A stretch of 64,000 nucleotides of DNA from Deinococcus sp045062605 (GCF_045062605.1 NZ_JBJGDW010000006.1:1-64000); one strand, 5' to 3'. Numbered from the stretch's first letter, positions 13,178 to 24,434 are shown. The notes: generated by a model not told the origin, from the letters alone. Translations and numbers: made by a program.

Positions 13178-14527
13178 TCAGATTTTTGAACCGTACGGTT
13201 CCTGAATCCGGGTGTCTTCATCCAACCGACTTTCGATGGCCCGCGCGTGTGCTTCCAGACCTTCTGCGCGCGCCAGGATAGCCCCGGCTGGCCCGATACG
13301 GCGCAGGGTGGCCTCGTTCACGCCCACCACGCTGATGATGTTCTGGAAATCGCGCACGTTGACCGGGCTGGCAAAGCGTGCGGTGCCGCCCGTGGGCATC
13401 ACGTGGCTGGGGCCGGCGACGTAATCGCCCAGCGCCTCCATGCTGTATTCGCCGATAAAAACGCCGCCCGCCCGCTGAACTTTGCCCAGCAGGCTCCAGG
13501 GATCGCGGGTCAGCAGGCACAGGTGTTCGGGGGCGTACAGATTGGACAGCTCCAGCCCCTCGTCCAGATCGGCGGCCAGCACGACCTTCATGCGGCTGGC
13601 GACACTGTCGCGCGCCCAGGTGCGGTTGGGTTCGGGCAGGGCCTCCAACTGGCCGTTTAGTTCGGCCTGCACGGCGATCAGCAGTTCGCGGCTGACCGAG
13701 ACCAGCACCGGCTCTGCGCCCAGGTGTTCGGCCTGGGCCAGGAGATCGGCAGCCACATGGCGGGCGTCGGCGCTGTCGTCGGCCAGGACCAGCGTTTCGG
13801 TTGGCCCCGGCAGGCTCTCGATCCCGGTCTGTCCGTACACCAGCCGTTTGGCGATCACCACGAACAGGTTGCCCGGCCCGGCGATCTTGTCCACCGCGCC
13901 GATGCTGGCCGTGCCGTAAGCCAGCGCCCCAATGGCCTGCGCGCCGCCCACTTTGAAAACGTCCGTGATTCCCAGTTCACGCGCCGCCACCAGAATGGCT
14001 GGATTGATCTGCCCGTCCTTGCCCAGCGGAGTCGCCACCACGATGTCCGGCACACCCGCTACCTGCGCGGGAACTGCTGTATGAATCAGCGTGCTGATCA
14101 GCGGTGCGAGGCCACCGGGCACGTACACGCCCACCCGGCCCAGCGGACGCACCAGTTGCCCCAGCGCTCCGTCCGGCCCATGATTCAGAAAACCGTGCGC
14201 GGGCTGCTGCTCATAAAAGGCCCGAACGCGGGCGATGGCGAGGCGAATGGCGTCATGAAGTTCTGGCGTAACTGCTGCCGCCGCGATCTCATCGGCACTC
14301 ACGGCCAGGGCGTCCGGGCGTGAGCCGTCCAGCCGCTCGGTCCAGTCGCGCAGGGCGCTATCGCCCCGTTCACGCACATCGGCCAGGATGCGCTCGACGA
14401 CCTGCTGCGGGGTCAATACCTCGCCGAACGTCTTCTCTATACGGGCCAGAACGCTGTCGGGCACGGGAATTTCATTGAAGCTGCGGGTCAGGGAAGCGCG
14501 GGCATCGGAACCTTCGAGAACTTGCAT
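13178..14527 (-). CDS. hisD: Histidinol dehydrogenase
   Basis: A 449-residue enzyme for the last two steps of histidine synthesis (L-histidinol to L-histidine, NAD- and Zn-dependent). Signature segments: VYVPGGLAPLIST, VFKVGGAQAIGALAYGT, AGPGN, GPTETLVLAD, QAEHLGAEP, YAPEHLCL and GPSHVMPTGGTARF. The start at 14527 has AGGAG 6 nt upstream; a longer frame of 10 extra residues has none. No other his genes are adjacent, so the pathway is dispersed in this genome. Confidence 0.95.
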   Translation of the reverse strand: MQVLEGSDARASLTRSFNEIPVPDSVLARIEKTFGEVLTPQQVVERILADVRERGDSALRDWTERLDGSRPDALAVSADEIAAAAVTPELHDAIRLAIARVRAFYEQQPAHGFLNHGPDGALGQLVRPLGRVGVYVPGGLAPLISTLIHTAVPAQVAGVPDIVVATPLGKDGQINPAILVAARELGITDVFKVGGAQAIGALAYGTASIGAVDKIAGPGNLFVVIAKRLVYGQTGIESLPGPTETLVLADDSADARHVAADLLAQAEHLGAEPVLVSVSRELLIAVQAELNGQLEALPEPNRTWARDSVASRMKVVLAADLDEGLELSNLYAPEHLCLLTRDPWSLLGKVQRAGGVFIGEYSMEALGDYVAGPSHVMPTGGTARFASPVNVRDFQNIISVVGVNEATLRRIGPAGAILARAEGLEAHARAIESRLDEDTRIQEPYGSKI

Positions 14528-14627
14528 GGAAACTCCTGCGGAGGGTCTAAAAGACAAAAGGTCTGAGGGTCTGAAAGCAGATGTTTCTGGGCTGGACAGG
14601 CAAGGAACTCAGGGCAAAGCCAGAGGG

Positions 14628-15268
14628 TCAGTCCCGTCCCCGTCGCCGCCGTTTTTCATTGGGGGCTGGGCGGCGGGCGGCGGCCTGGGCATTGGCCTCG
14701 ATCAGGCCGAAATCGGTGGGCTGGATCAGGCGGAGCAACCGGTGAGGGGTGCCGCGCTCCACATACACGTAGGCGTTGCCGGGGCGCAGGTAATAGCCGT
14801 GGGCCTCGGCTTCTCCGATCTGGCTGTTGGGCAGGCGCTGGATCAACACGCGCCCGCCAGTCAGGTGCGCGTAGGAGCGCTCGGGGCCGCCGCCTTGCGC
14901 CGCCGCGCGGGCACGCAGCCACAGCAGCAGCCCCACCGGATCGTGGTAGTCGGTGGTCAGCGGCGTGCTGGCCTCTTCCTTGCCCTGGCGCAGCGTGACC
15001 AGACCCGTGCGGCGGTCAAAGGTGGTCTCGAAGGCCGCCCGGCCCCGCCCGTCACCCTCCGCGTAACTGAGACTGGTGAGCGTGCGCGGATCGAGACGGC
15101 TGGTCTGTACCCGGCGCAGATCGGGCAACACGCCGCTGAAATCGGTCTGCACCCGCGCCACCACCGCGCCGCGCTCCGGGCTGACGGTCCACGCCTGCTC
15201 TCCGGCGTAACGCCCACCCAGCGTCAGCGTCAGGCTGAAGGCCTCTGCCTCTCCTGCCAGCCCGACGG

Positions 15269-15287
<19 letters not shown>
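14628..15287 (-). CDS. Secreted or periplasmic protein of unknown function (DUF3108-like)
   Basis: A beta-rich protein of up to 219 residues. In frame, the only start ahead of a signal-peptide-like stretch (VSVAVAVGLAGEAEA) is a CTG at 15287, overlapping the end of deoB by 19 bp; an in-frame stop lies just upstream. A GTG at 15164 would give a shorter form without the signal. The body (TDFSGVLPDLRRVQTSRLDP, FDRRTGLVTLRQG, YHDPVGLLLWLRA) is reminiscent of DUF3108 lipid-binding-type periplasmic proteins. The tail is very basic (KRRRRGRD). Start and family are both uncertain; coupling to deoB is likely. Confidence 0.6.
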
Positions 15288-16447
<1,160 letters not shown>

Positions 16448-16698
16448 GCGCTCAGTCTAAGGCGTCGGCGCACCGGGACGCGGTATTGGTAGAGGGACGT
16501 GGGTGGAGAGAGGGAGGTGGGTTGATGGAGCGGTCCCGGTCTCCTGCGCCGTTACGTGGTGGCCTTCTTCCCGTTCCTGCCTTCGCAATGCTTTCCACAC
16601 CAGCAGGGAGGGAGAGGACGGGCGAGAGGAGATGACTAGACCCTCCCCAGCCCCTGGCAAATCCCCCTTCTCTCACGGCCTTCAAACCCCCTGCGTGG

Positions 16699-16704
16699 TA
16701 CGCT
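16699..16704 (+). promoter_or_regulatory. -10 box of leaderless lptB-like gene
   Basis: TACGCT ends 6 nt before the GTG start at 16711, so the transcript would begin at or next to the start codon. No ribosome site is present between them. No clear -35 hexamer. Confidence 0.4.
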
Positions 16705-16710
16705 GCCCGC

Positions 16711-17523
16711 GTGACCGCGCCCGCCCCCCAGACCCCAGTTGCCCCGGCTGTAGCGTCTGTTTCTGCCTCCCCAGCAGAAGCGGCGCAACTTCCGGCACGG
16801 CCCGATCTGGTGGCCAGCAACCTGAGCAAAGCCTACGGGCGGCGCGCGGTGGTGCGGGACGTGAGTTTCATGGTGCGGCCCGGCGAGATCGTGGCGCTGT
16901 TCGGCCCCAACGGCGCGGGCAAGACCACCACCTTCTACATGCTGGTGGGCTTTATCCGCCCCGGCGGCGGCACGATCACTCTGGGCGACAGGGACGTGAC
17001 GCGCCTGCCCATGCACGAGCGTGCCCGCATGGGCCTGGGCTACCTGCCGCAGGAACCCAGCGCTTTTCGCAAGCTGAGTGCCCGCGACAACCTGCTGGCG
17101 ATCCTGGAATATCAGAACCTATCCAAAGCCGAGCAGCACGCCCGCGCCGACGCTTTGCTGGCCGAATTCGGCCTGACCCATCTGGCAAATAACTTCGCCT
17201 ATCAGCTCTCGGGCGGGGAGCGCCGCCGCCTGGAACTGGCCCGCGCCCTGACCACCGATCCCGATTATCTGCTGCTCGATGAGCCGTTTACCGGGGTTGA
17301 CCCCAAGAGCATCCGCGAGATTCAGCGTCTGATCCGCGAGTTGCGGGACCGCCGGGGCATCGGCGTGTTCATCACCGATCACAACGTCCGCGAAACCATT
17401 GCCCTGACGGACCGGGTGTACCTGATGTTCGACGGTCAGGTCAAGTTCGAGGGCACGCCGCAGGAATTCGCGCAGGATATCCACGCCCGCAACGATTACC
17501 TCGGCGACGACTTCGAGCTGTAG
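16711..17523 (+). CDS. lptB: LptB-like ABC transporter ATP-binding protein
   Basis: A 270-residue ATPase with Walker A GPNGAGKTT near residue 64, Q-loop GYLPQEPSAF, signature LSGGERRR near 166, Walker B LLLDEPFTGVDP near 187 and H-loop ITDHNVRE. The Q-loop, GVDPKSIREIQRLIRE and C-terminal GTPQEFAQDI are typical of LptB, which powers lipopolysaccharide export. Deinococcus has an outer membrane but no classical LPS, so the cargo is probably another envelope lipid or glycan. It has an extra 30-residue Ala/Pro-rich N-terminus. Followed 16 bp later by the DUF3084 gene. Confidence 0.88.
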   Translation: MTAPAPQTPVAPAVASVSASPAEAAQLPARPDLVASNLSKAYGRRAVVRDVSFMVRPGEIVALFGPNGAGKTTTFYMLVGFIRPGGGTITLGDRDVTRLPMHERARMGLGYLPQEPSAFRKLSARDNLLAILEYQNLSKAEQHARADALLAEFGLTHLANNFAYQLSGGERRRLELARALTTDPDYLLLDEPFTGVDPKSIREIQRLIRELRDRRGIGVFITDHNVRETIALTDRVYLMFDGQVKFEGTPQEFAQDIHARNDYLGDDFEL

Positions 17524-17539
17524 CGGGAGGAATTGAAGC

Positions 17540-19429
17540 GTGCTGTGGCTGTTTTTGCCCTTCGTGGTGGTGCTGTCGGGCGTGGTGGCCTACGCCGCCG
17601 ACACCATTGCCCGCAAGGCCGGGCGCAAGCACATCCGGCTGTTCGGACTGCGGCCCAAGACCACGGCGCTGCTGGTGGCGGTGGCGTCCGGCATGGCGAT
17701 CAGTGCGGCCAGCCTGGCGGCCTTCTTGCTGCTCAACCGCAACGCCGTGGCAACGATTGCCGAGGCCGATCAATTGCGCCCCCGCATCGAGGCGCTGCGG
17801 CAGGAGGTGGGCGCGGTACAGGGCGAGCTGAAATCGGTTCAGGGTGAGCGCGATCAGGCGCAACGGGAGGCCGACAGGTCCGCCGGATTGCAGGCCCAGG
17901 CCGAGGCGAATCTGGCTACTGTCCGCACCCAACTGGCCGCCACCAGCGCCGCCGAAAAGACGTTGCGGGCCGAAACCAAGACCTTGCAGGGACAGGTGGA
18001 CGAGCAGACGGCTGGTCTGAAAACCCTGGAGGCCCGCGCCGCCGAGAACCGCGTCAAGCTCCAGAAATCCGAGGCGGACCTGAAGGCCAGCAAAGTGCGC
18101 GCCGAGGCGCTTAATGTCCAAGTAGTGGAGCTGAACTCCCGCGTCGCCATAGCCGAGCAGGAGGCGCGGTTAGCCCAGGAGCGCGCGGACACGGCGCAGG
18201 CCACGGCGCAGGCCCAGCAGCAAAAGGCGCTGACCGCCCAGGCCACGGCGAAAGCCGAGCAGGAAAGGGCGCTGGCTGCCCAGGCGACAGCCAGAAAGCA
18301 GGTCCAGGTGGCGCAGGCCAGCGTCCAGCAAGCCAAACAAAGTGCTGCTGCGCAGATTAGTGCTGCCGGGAAACAGGTCACGGACCTCAAGACCCAGGTG
18401 GCTGCCCTGGAACAGTCGCGCCAGCAGGCCGCCAACACGCTGACTGTCGCGCTGGCCGCCGCCGCTGCCGCCAGACAACAGCAACAGGCGGCGCAGCAGG
18501 CCAGGGACACGCTGGCCGCCCAGCGCGATCAGCTCACGGCGCAGCGCACTGCATTAACCGCCCAGCGCGACGCCCTGACGGTCCAGCGCGACAAACTGGT
18601 GGCCGATGGACTCCGGCTGGCCAAAGAGCGGGATCAGGCGGCCAGGGAACGCACCCAGGCCACGGCGGACCGGGAGAAGGTTCGCAAGGATCTGGGCACC
18701 CTGCAACAGCAGCAGCAGCAACTCCGTGCCAGCAACGACGAGCTGAAAAACAGCAACGATTCGCTGGCCCGCGCCCTGGCCGACGCCCGCGCCAGCCTGG
18801 GCCGCTTGCAGGACGAGAACCTGTCCAGCCGCACCGAACTCAGCGCCAGCCGCAACACCGATCTGGCCTATCCCAAGAACGAACTGGTCTACGCCGCCGT
18901 GGTGCCGGGCGTGCGGAACCTGGACGGGTTCCTGAAAGACGCCGCCGGGGCGGCCCAGGCGCGCGGCGCGAAGGCCACGGCCAGTTCTGCCAGCGCCCGC
19001 CTGAGCGGCAACGCCCGCACCGCCCTGGAAACCAAGCTGCGCGGCCTGAACGTCAGCACCTTCGTGCAGTGCCGCGCCGCCCAGAACGCCGCCGTGGGTT
19101 TTCCGGTGGACCTGAGCTGCGACGCCCGCCCCAACGCCGTGCTGTACCGGGGCGGCGAGGTGATCCGGCGCGGCACCGTCACGCTGGGGGGCGATCCGCG
19201 CGCCATGCAGGACCAGATCAGTGACCTCGTCAAGGACGCCGTGGCCGAAGTCACCACGCGCGGCGTGCCCAGCGAATACATCCTGAACAAGGGTCTGGCG
19301 GTATCCGAACTGGTCACGCTAATTGACCGCCTGAGCAAGCGCACCGGCACGACAGCAGTGGTGGGTGTGGCCGCGCGGGACGACGTGAGGCCCAGCATGC
19401 GGGTGGACCTGTACCCGGTGCTGCCCTGA
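17540..19429 (+). CDS. DUF3084 membrane-anchored coiled-coil protein
   Basis: A 629-residue protein. A short membrane helix at residues 2-19, LFGLRPKTTALLVAVASG leading into a second at about 46-66, then a very long Q/A/E/R-rich coiled coil (about 70-440), then a globular C-terminal domain starting near TDLAYPKNELVYAAV. This is the DUF3084 layout known from cyanobacteria and Deinococcus, of unknown function. The GTG start follows GGGAGGAA. Its place directly behind the LptB-like ATPase suggests an envelope-spanning tether or transport partner, by analogy only. The coiled coil contains many near-repeated codons (ARL/QRD/AQRDAL), so the DNA is locally repetitive. Confidence 0.82.
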   Translation: MLWLFLPFVVVLSGVVAYAADTIARKAGRKHIRLFGLRPKTTALLVAVASGMAISAASLAAFLLLNRNAVATIAEADQLRPRIEALRQEVGAVQGELKSVQGERDQAQREADRSAGLQAQAEANLATVRTQLAATSAAEKTLRAETKTLQGQVDEQTAGLKTLEARAAENRVKLQKSEADLKASKVRAEALNVQVVELNSRVAIAEQEARLAQERADTAQATAQAQQQKALTAQATAKAEQERALAAQATARKQVQVAQASVQQAKQSAAAQISAAGKQVTDLKTQVAALEQSRQQAANTLTVALAAAAAARQQQQAAQQARDTLAAQRDQLTAQRTALTAQRDALTVQRDKLVADGLRLAKERDQAARERTQATADREKVRKDLGTLQQQQQQLRASNDELKNSNDSLARALADARASLGRLQDENLSSRTELSASRNTDLAYPKNELVYAAVVPGVRNLDGFLKDAAGAAQARGAKATASSASARLSGNARTALETKLRGLNVSTFVQCRAAQNAAVGFPVDLSCDARPNAVLYRGGEVIRRGTVTLGGDPRAMQDQISDLVKDAVAEVTTRGVPSEYILNKGLAVSELVTLIDRLSKRTGTTAVVGVAARDDVRPSMRVDLYPVLP

Positions 19430-19456
19430 TCTGCCCTGATATCGACCCGGACCACC

Positions 19457-19484
19457 AAAAAGCCCTCCCGGTCAGGAGAGGGCT
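19457..19484 (-). terminator. Rho-independent terminator
   Basis: Stem AGCCCTC/GAGGGCT with a 10-nt loop. Read on the minus strand it is followed by TTTTT, so it ends minus-strand transcripts from the cyclophilin gene that pass through the repeat copy; it can also back up the DUF3084 gene. Confidence 0.7.
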
Positions 19485-19507
19485 GGGGCCAGATCTAAAG
19501 CTGACTC

Positions 19508-19641
19508 ATGCGGATTCCGTCTGTTTCGTGTAGAAATCGGGACAGCGCCGATTCCTACACTTCACGTCCGGCATCCGTTTTTCTCCTTCTCGCTCCGCTC
19601 GGATTACGGGTGTTTTCAACATCCTCTAATCGGAGTCCGTA

Positions 19642-19642
<1 letters not shown>
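19508..19642 (+). repeat. Copy 2 of ~135-bp inverted-end repeat (MITE-like)
   Basis: A 135-bp copy that begins ATGCGGATTCCG and ends CGGAGTCCGTAT. Its last base is the first base of the cyclophilin stop codon (TCA on this strand), so the element abuts that gene exactly. The 3' hairpin GGGTGTT-TTC-AACATCC keeps pairing through a G-T pair. Confidence 0.9.
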
Positions 19643-20385
<743 letters not shown>

Positions 20386-20459
20386 GTGGGCAGTATTCCA
20401 GCCTTTGATGGGAGGAGAGTTGGAGCTTCCCTCTTCCGCCCTGTAGGCCGCCCCACCCC

Positions 20460-20930
20460 CTACTCCAGCGGCAGGCTGGTGGTGTATTTCTCCTGCTTGA
20501 CCAGAATGGTGCTGGCGGTGTTGCGGACGCCGGGAATGGCCGCCAGAGTATTGACCAGGAAGTGCTGGTAGGCGTCCAGATCGGGCACGCTGACTTTCAG
20601 CAGGTAATCGATGTCGCCCAGACACAGGTAACACTCCAGCACTTCGGGGCGCGCCTGCATCTGCGCGGCAAAGTCGTTGAAACCCTGGCGGGTCTGCTTG
20701 TCCAGCGTGACGCGCACCAGCACCAGCAGATCACGCCCCACCAACTTGTGATCCAACAGCGCCACATAGCGCTGGATGATGCCCTCTTCCTCCAGCCGCC
20801 GCACCCGCCGCAGCGTGGGCGCGGGGGTCAACCCGATCTCGTCGGCCAGTTCGGTGTTGGGCAGCCGGGCATCCCGCTGGAGGATGGTCAGAATCTGCCT
20901 GTCAATCGCGTCAAGATTATTTTGAGACAT
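20460..20930 (-). CDS. Lrp/AsnC family transcriptional regulator
   Basis: A 156-residue Lrp-type regulator. The N-terminal helix-turn-helix (LDAIDRQILTILQRDARLPN then GLTPAPTLRRVRRLEEEGII) is followed by the RAM ligand-binding domain (LVLVRVTLDKQT, PEVLECYLCLGDIDYLLKV). It is divergent from alanine dehydrogenase, and by analogy with many bacteria it should control ald in response to alanine or leucine. The start at 20930 (MSQNNLDAIDRQIL) is chosen over an upstream frame that would cross the operator region. Confidence 0.92.
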   Translation of the reverse strand: MSQNNLDAIDRQILTILQRDARLPNTELADEIGLTPAPTLRRVRRLEEEGIIQRYVALLDHKLVGRDLLVLVRVTLDKQTRQGFNDFAAQMQARPEVLECYLCLGDIDYLLKVSVPDLDAYQHFLVNTLAAIPGVRNTASTILVKQEKYTTSLPLE

Positions 20931-20945
20931 CTTGATGCGTACTAT

Positions 20946-20978
20946 GGCATGAATGAGCAATATCATTGCGCGAATGCC
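20946..20978. promoter_or_regulatory. Likely Lrp operator (imperfect dyad)
   Basis: GGCAT ... GCAAT-ATC-ATTGC ... ATGCC forms a 33-bp dyad in the lrp-ald intergenic region, 16 bp from the lrp start. Location and symmetry fit an Lrp-type binding site; direct evidence would need binding data. Confidence 0.5.
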
Positions 20979-21104
20979 CCCAATGAAGTGGCTCTCCGGC
21001 AATCTTCATCTGCCTCCGGCTTGTTAGGATACACCGTTCAAGTTGATCCCAACCCAACTTCCCCACCCCCTTTCCGGCCCATGCGCGGCCCAGGAGAAAA
21101 CCTT

Positions 21105-22211
21105 ATGCAGATCGGACTTCCCAAAGAAATCAAGGTCAAGGAGAACCGTGTTGCTCTCACCCCTGGCGGGGCAGCCACGCTGATTCGGCGCGGTCACAGC
21201 GTGGTTGTTCAGGAGGGCGCGGGCGTCGGCAGCGGCCTGAGCGATCAGCAGTACATCGACGCGGGCGCAACCATCGGCAGCGCCGAGGACGCCTGGGCCG
21301 CCGAGATGGTGGTCAAGGTCAAGGAACCGATTGCCTCCGAGTACAAGTATCTGCGCGAGGACCTGCTGCTGTTTACCTACCTGCATCTGGCCGCAGACCG
21401 CCCGCTGACCGAGGCGTTGCTGGCGGCAGGAACCACGGGCGTGGCTTACGAGACCGTGCAGATCGAGGACCGCAGCCTGCCCCTGCTGACCCCCATGAGC
21501 GAGGTGGCGGGCCGACTGAGTGTGCAGGCGGGCGCGTATCACCTGCAAAAACCCGTGGGCGGGCGCGGCGTGCTGCTGGGCGGCGTTCCCGGCGTGCAGC
21601 CCGGCCATGTGGTGATCCTGGGCGGCGGCGTGGTGGGCACCAACGCGGCCAAGATGGCGATGGGCCTGGGCGCGAGGGTCACCATTCTGGACGTCAGCCA
21701 CCGCCGACTGACCTACCTGGACGACGTGTTCTTTGGCCGCCTGCGGACCATGATGAGCAGTGAGGCCAACATCCGCGCCCTGCTGCCCGAGACGGACCTG
21801 TTGATCGGCGGCGTGCTGATTCCCGGCGCGAAGGCCCCCAACCTGGTCACCCGCGACATGCTGGGCCTGATGCAGGAGGGCAGCGTGATCGCGGACGTGG
21901 CCGTGGACCAGGGCGGCTGCGTGGAAACCATTCATGCCACCACCCACGACGATCCTACCTACGTGGTGGACGGTGTGGTGCACTACGGCGTGGCCAACAT
22001 GCCGGGAGCCGTGCCGCGCACCAGCACCTTTGCCCTGACCAACGCCACCTTTCCTTACATGCTGCTGCTGGCCGACGAGGGCCGGTACGTGCTGAAAAAG
22101 AACGCCGCGCTGCAACTGGGCGTCAACACCCACCGGGGCCAGTTGACTTACGGGGCCGTGGCTGAGGCTTTTGACCTGCCACATGTGGAAGTGGCGACGG
22201 CGCTGGCTTAA
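21105..22211 (+). CDS. ald: Alanine dehydrogenase
   Basis: A 368-residue NAD-dependent enzyme that interconverts alanine with pyruvate and ammonia. It opens MQIGLPKEIKVKENRVALTP. Catalytic lysine in VVKVKEP (near residue 75) and histidine in YLHLAAD (near 96), NAD loop ILGGGVVGTNAAKMA near 173, and VADVAVDQGGCVET. AGGAG lies 9 nt before the start at 21105. Expressed divergently from its likely Lrp regulator. Confidence 0.95.
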   Translation: MQIGLPKEIKVKENRVALTPGGAATLIRRGHSVVVQEGAGVGSGLSDQQYIDAGATIGSAEDAWAAEMVVKVKEPIASEYKYLREDLLLFTYLHLAADRPLTEALLAAGTTGVAYETVQIEDRSLPLLTPMSEVAGRLSVQAGAYHLQKPVGGRGVLLGGVPGVQPGHVVILGGGVVGTNAAKMAMGLGARVTILDVSHRRLTYLDDVFFGRLRTMMSSEANIRALLPETDLLIGGVLIPGAKAPNLVTRDMLGLMQEGSVIADVAVDQGGCVETIHATTHDDPTYVVDGVVHYGVANMPGAVPRTSTFALTNATFPYMLLLADEGRYVLKKNAALQLGVNTHRGQLTYGAVAEAFDLPHVEVATALA

Positions 22212-22228
22212 GGGGAGACCGCCCAAGG

Positions 22229-22272
22229 GGCCATGCGGCCATCTCTCACTGAAGAGAGACAGCCGCATGGCC
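22229..22272. terminator. Long hairpin after ald
   Basis: GGCCATGCGGC at 22229-22239 is exactly inverse to 22262-22272, with an inner CTCTC/GAGAG pairing in the loop. There is no T-run; probably a terminator or RNA-stabilising hairpin for ald. Confidence 0.55.
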
Positions 22273-22399
22273 GTTGTGGCGCAGCGATAACCTTGCCTCT
22301 GCACCACGGAGAAGGAGCGCGCTGAGCCGGAGCGGGTTAACCGTGGCCACCATCTGGCGCACCGCGTGGCGACGGTCTCTGCCCGCGCTAAAATTCCCC

Positions 22400-22906
22400 A
22401 TGACCCGCCCCCAGCCCGGCGACTATCCGCCCTTCTACGCCCGCTACGTCAATCTCGCGCCCGAGGAAGATGTGGCGGGGGCGATGCTGGCACAGACCCC
22501 GTTGACCCGCACCGCGATTCTGAAGTTTGCGGACCGTCCCGATCACCGCTATGCCACCGACAAGTGGAGCGTGAAGCAAGTCGTGGGCCACATGGCCGAT
22601 ACCGAGCGCGTCTTCGGCTTCCGGGCGCTGTGGTTTGCCCGCGCCGATCCGTCCGCGCTCCCTGGCTTCGAGCAGGATGATTGGATGGCGGCCAGCGGCT
22701 TTAGCACGCAAACGTTGGAAGATCTGCTGGTGGGGTTCGAGGCTGCCCGCGCCAGCAACCGCCTGATGCTTCGCCAGCTTGCGCCGGAAGCCTGGGCGCG
22801 GCAGGGCAGCGCCAACGGGCATCCCTTTACGGTGCGGGCCTACGCCCACGGCATGCTGGGCCACGAGCGGGCGCACCTGCGAATCCTGGCTGAGCGGTAT
22901 ACTTAA
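22400..22906 (+). CDS. DinB family protein
   Basis: A 168-residue DinB protein. The metal-site histidines are seen in KQVVGHMADTERVFGFRALW (near residues 52-71) and HGMLGHERAHLRILAERY at the C-terminus. PGFEQDDWMAASGF in the middle is typical of the YfiT-like branch, which includes bacillithiol S-transferases. The start at 22400 (MTRPQPGDYPPFYARY) matches the family N-terminus; the open frame extends upstream without sense. Followed by its own terminator. Confidence 0.88.
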   Translation: MTRPQPGDYPPFYARYVNLAPEEDVAGAMLAQTPLTRTAILKFADRPDHRYATDKWSVKQVVGHMADTERVFGFRALWFARADPSALPGFEQDDWMAASGFSTQTLEDLLVGFEAARASNRLMLRQLAPEAWARQGSANGHPFTVRAYAHGMLGHERAHLRILAERYT

Positions 22907-22941
22907 CCGCGTAGGATTTGAGGAAATAGCCCCAATAATCT

Positions 22942-22979
22942 CTGGCCCTGACCGTCGTGGTTGGGGCCAGTTGTGTTTT
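22942..22979 (+). terminator. Rho-independent terminator
   Basis: A 12-bp stem (CTGGCCC/GGGCCAG extended by TGACC/GGTTG with wobble pairs), GTCGT loop, then TTGTGTTTT. It separates dinB from the deaminase gene. Confidence 0.75.
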
Positions 22980-22994
22980 CCCCCGGAGGTCCCT

Positions 22995-24410
22995 GTGAAT
23001 CCCACCCGCACCATCTTGCGCCACATCCACACGCTGATTCCCATGACTGGCCAACGCCTCTCGCCCACGCCGCCGCTGCAAGATGCCGCCGTGGTGCTGG
23101 AAGGCCAGCAGATCGTCTGGGTGGGGCTGGACCGCAATTTGCCCGCCGAGATGCTGGACGGCGCGACTGTGCGTGATCTGAGCGGGCACGTCGTCCTGCC
23201 GGGTCTGGTCAACACCCACCACCACCTGTACCAGACGCTGACCCGCTGTCTGGCGGTGGATTCGGGCCTGTTCGACTGGCTAAAAACCCTGTACCCCATC
23301 TGGCTGAACCTGACGCCGGAGGCCGCCTACGACAGCGCCCAGCTTGGCCTCGCGGAACTGGCGCTGAGCGGCTGCACCACGTCCTCCGATCACCTGTACC
23401 TGTATCCCAACGGCGTGAAGCTGGACGACACCATCCGCGCCGCAAGTGACCTGGGCCTGCGCTTTCACGCCACGCGCGGCAGCATGAGCCTGGGCGAGTC
23501 TCAGGGCGGATTGCCACCAGACCGCGCCGTGGAGCGGGAGGACGCCATTTTGGCCGATTCGGCGCGGCTGATCGACGCCTTCCACGATCCGGTCCGCCTG
23601 GCCATGACGCGCATTGCCCTGGCCCCCTGCTCGCCGTTCTCGGTGACGGGGGACCTGATGCGCGAGAGTGCTGTGCTGGCCCGCGCCGTTTCGACTCATG
23701 GGAAGGGCGGCGTGATGCTGCACACCCATCTGGCCGAGACTGCCGACGAGGACGCCTTCTGCCTTGCAAAATTCGGTCTGCGCCCGCTGGATTACGCCGA
23801 GTCGCTGGGCTGGACCGGGCCGGACGTGTGGTTCGCGCACGGCGTCCATTTCAGCGCGGACGAGGCCGTGCGGCTGGGTGCTTGCGGCTGCGGCGTGGCG
23901 CACTGCCCCAGCAGCAACATGCGGCTTGCCAGTGGCATCGCGCCCACCCGGACGCTGCTGGAAGCCGGGGTGCGCGTGGCGCTGGGCGTGGACGGAAGCG
24001 CCAGCAACGACGGCTCGCACCTGCTGGCCGAGGCGCGGCAGGCGCTGCTGTCTTCACGGGTGCGCGGCGTGCCGGGACAGGCACCCAATTCAGCGGACGC
24101 CCTGACCGCCTACGACGCCCTGTGGCTGGCCACGCGCGGCGGGGCGTCGGTGCTGAACCGGGATGACATCGGGCAGCTCGCGCCGGGCTTTGCCGCCGAC
24201 CTAATTGCCGTGGATCTGCGTGACCTGGGCTATTCGGGGGCCAGACACGATCCGGTGAGCGCCCTGACCCTGTGCGCGCCGCCGCGTGTGGCCCTGAACA
24301 TCGTGAACGGGCGCGTGATCGTGGACGGCGGTGAGTTGCTGGGCGTGGAATTGCCCACGCTGGTGGAACGCCACGACGCGCACAGCCGCCGGATGATCGG
24401 GCTGGCCTAG
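22995..24410 (+). CDS. 8-oxoguanine deaminase (amidohydrolase superfamily)
   Basis: A 471-residue metal-dependent deaminase. Zn ligands are visible: NTHHHLYQTLTR (two His), MLHTHLAET, FAHGVHF and GVDGSASND (Asp). The SGLFDWLKTLYPIWLNLTPE and SGCTTSSDHLYLYP segments are typical of bacterial 8-oxoguanine deaminases, which convert free 8-oxoguanine to urate and remove an oxidised base from the pool; isocytosine or guanine deaminase activity is a possible alternative. The GTG start at 22995 has GGAGGT 4 nt before it. Useful in an organism exposed to oxidative damage. Confidence 0.85.
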   Translation: MNPTRTILRHIHTLIPMTGQRLSPTPPLQDAAVVLEGQQIVWVGLDRNLPAEMLDGATVRDLSGHVVLPGLVNTHHHLYQTLTRCLAVDSGLFDWLKTLYPIWLNLTPEAAYDSAQLGLAELALSGCTTSSDHLYLYPNGVKLDDTIRAASDLGLRFHATRGSMSLGESQGGLPPDRAVEREDAILADSARLIDAFHDPVRLAMTRIALAPCSPFSVTGDLMRESAVLARAVSTHGKGGVMLHTHLAETADEDAFCLAKFGLRPLDYAESLGWTGPDVWFAHGVHFSADEAVRLGACGCGVAHCPSSNMRLASGIAPTRTLLEAGVRVALGVDGSASNDGSHLLAEARQALLSSRVRGVPGQAPNSADALTAYDALWLATRGGASVLNRDDIGQLAPGFAADLIAVDLRDLGYSGARHDPVSALTLCAPPRVALNIVNGRVIVDGGELLGVELPTLVERHDAHSRRMIGLA

Positions 24411-24434
24411 GACGGACAGGCGTAGTCTGGCCCC

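Noticed and set aside
12976..13281. Cys-rich open frame near 13 kb as a zinc-ribbon transposase start
   Set aside because: Cysteine spacing does not fit a zinc ribbon and the frame runs antisense into hisD.
17800..18760. Tandem repeat array or CRISPR-like pattern in the DUF3084 gene
   Set aside because: The near-repeats are codon-level echoes of a coiled coil, without constant repeat length or spacers.
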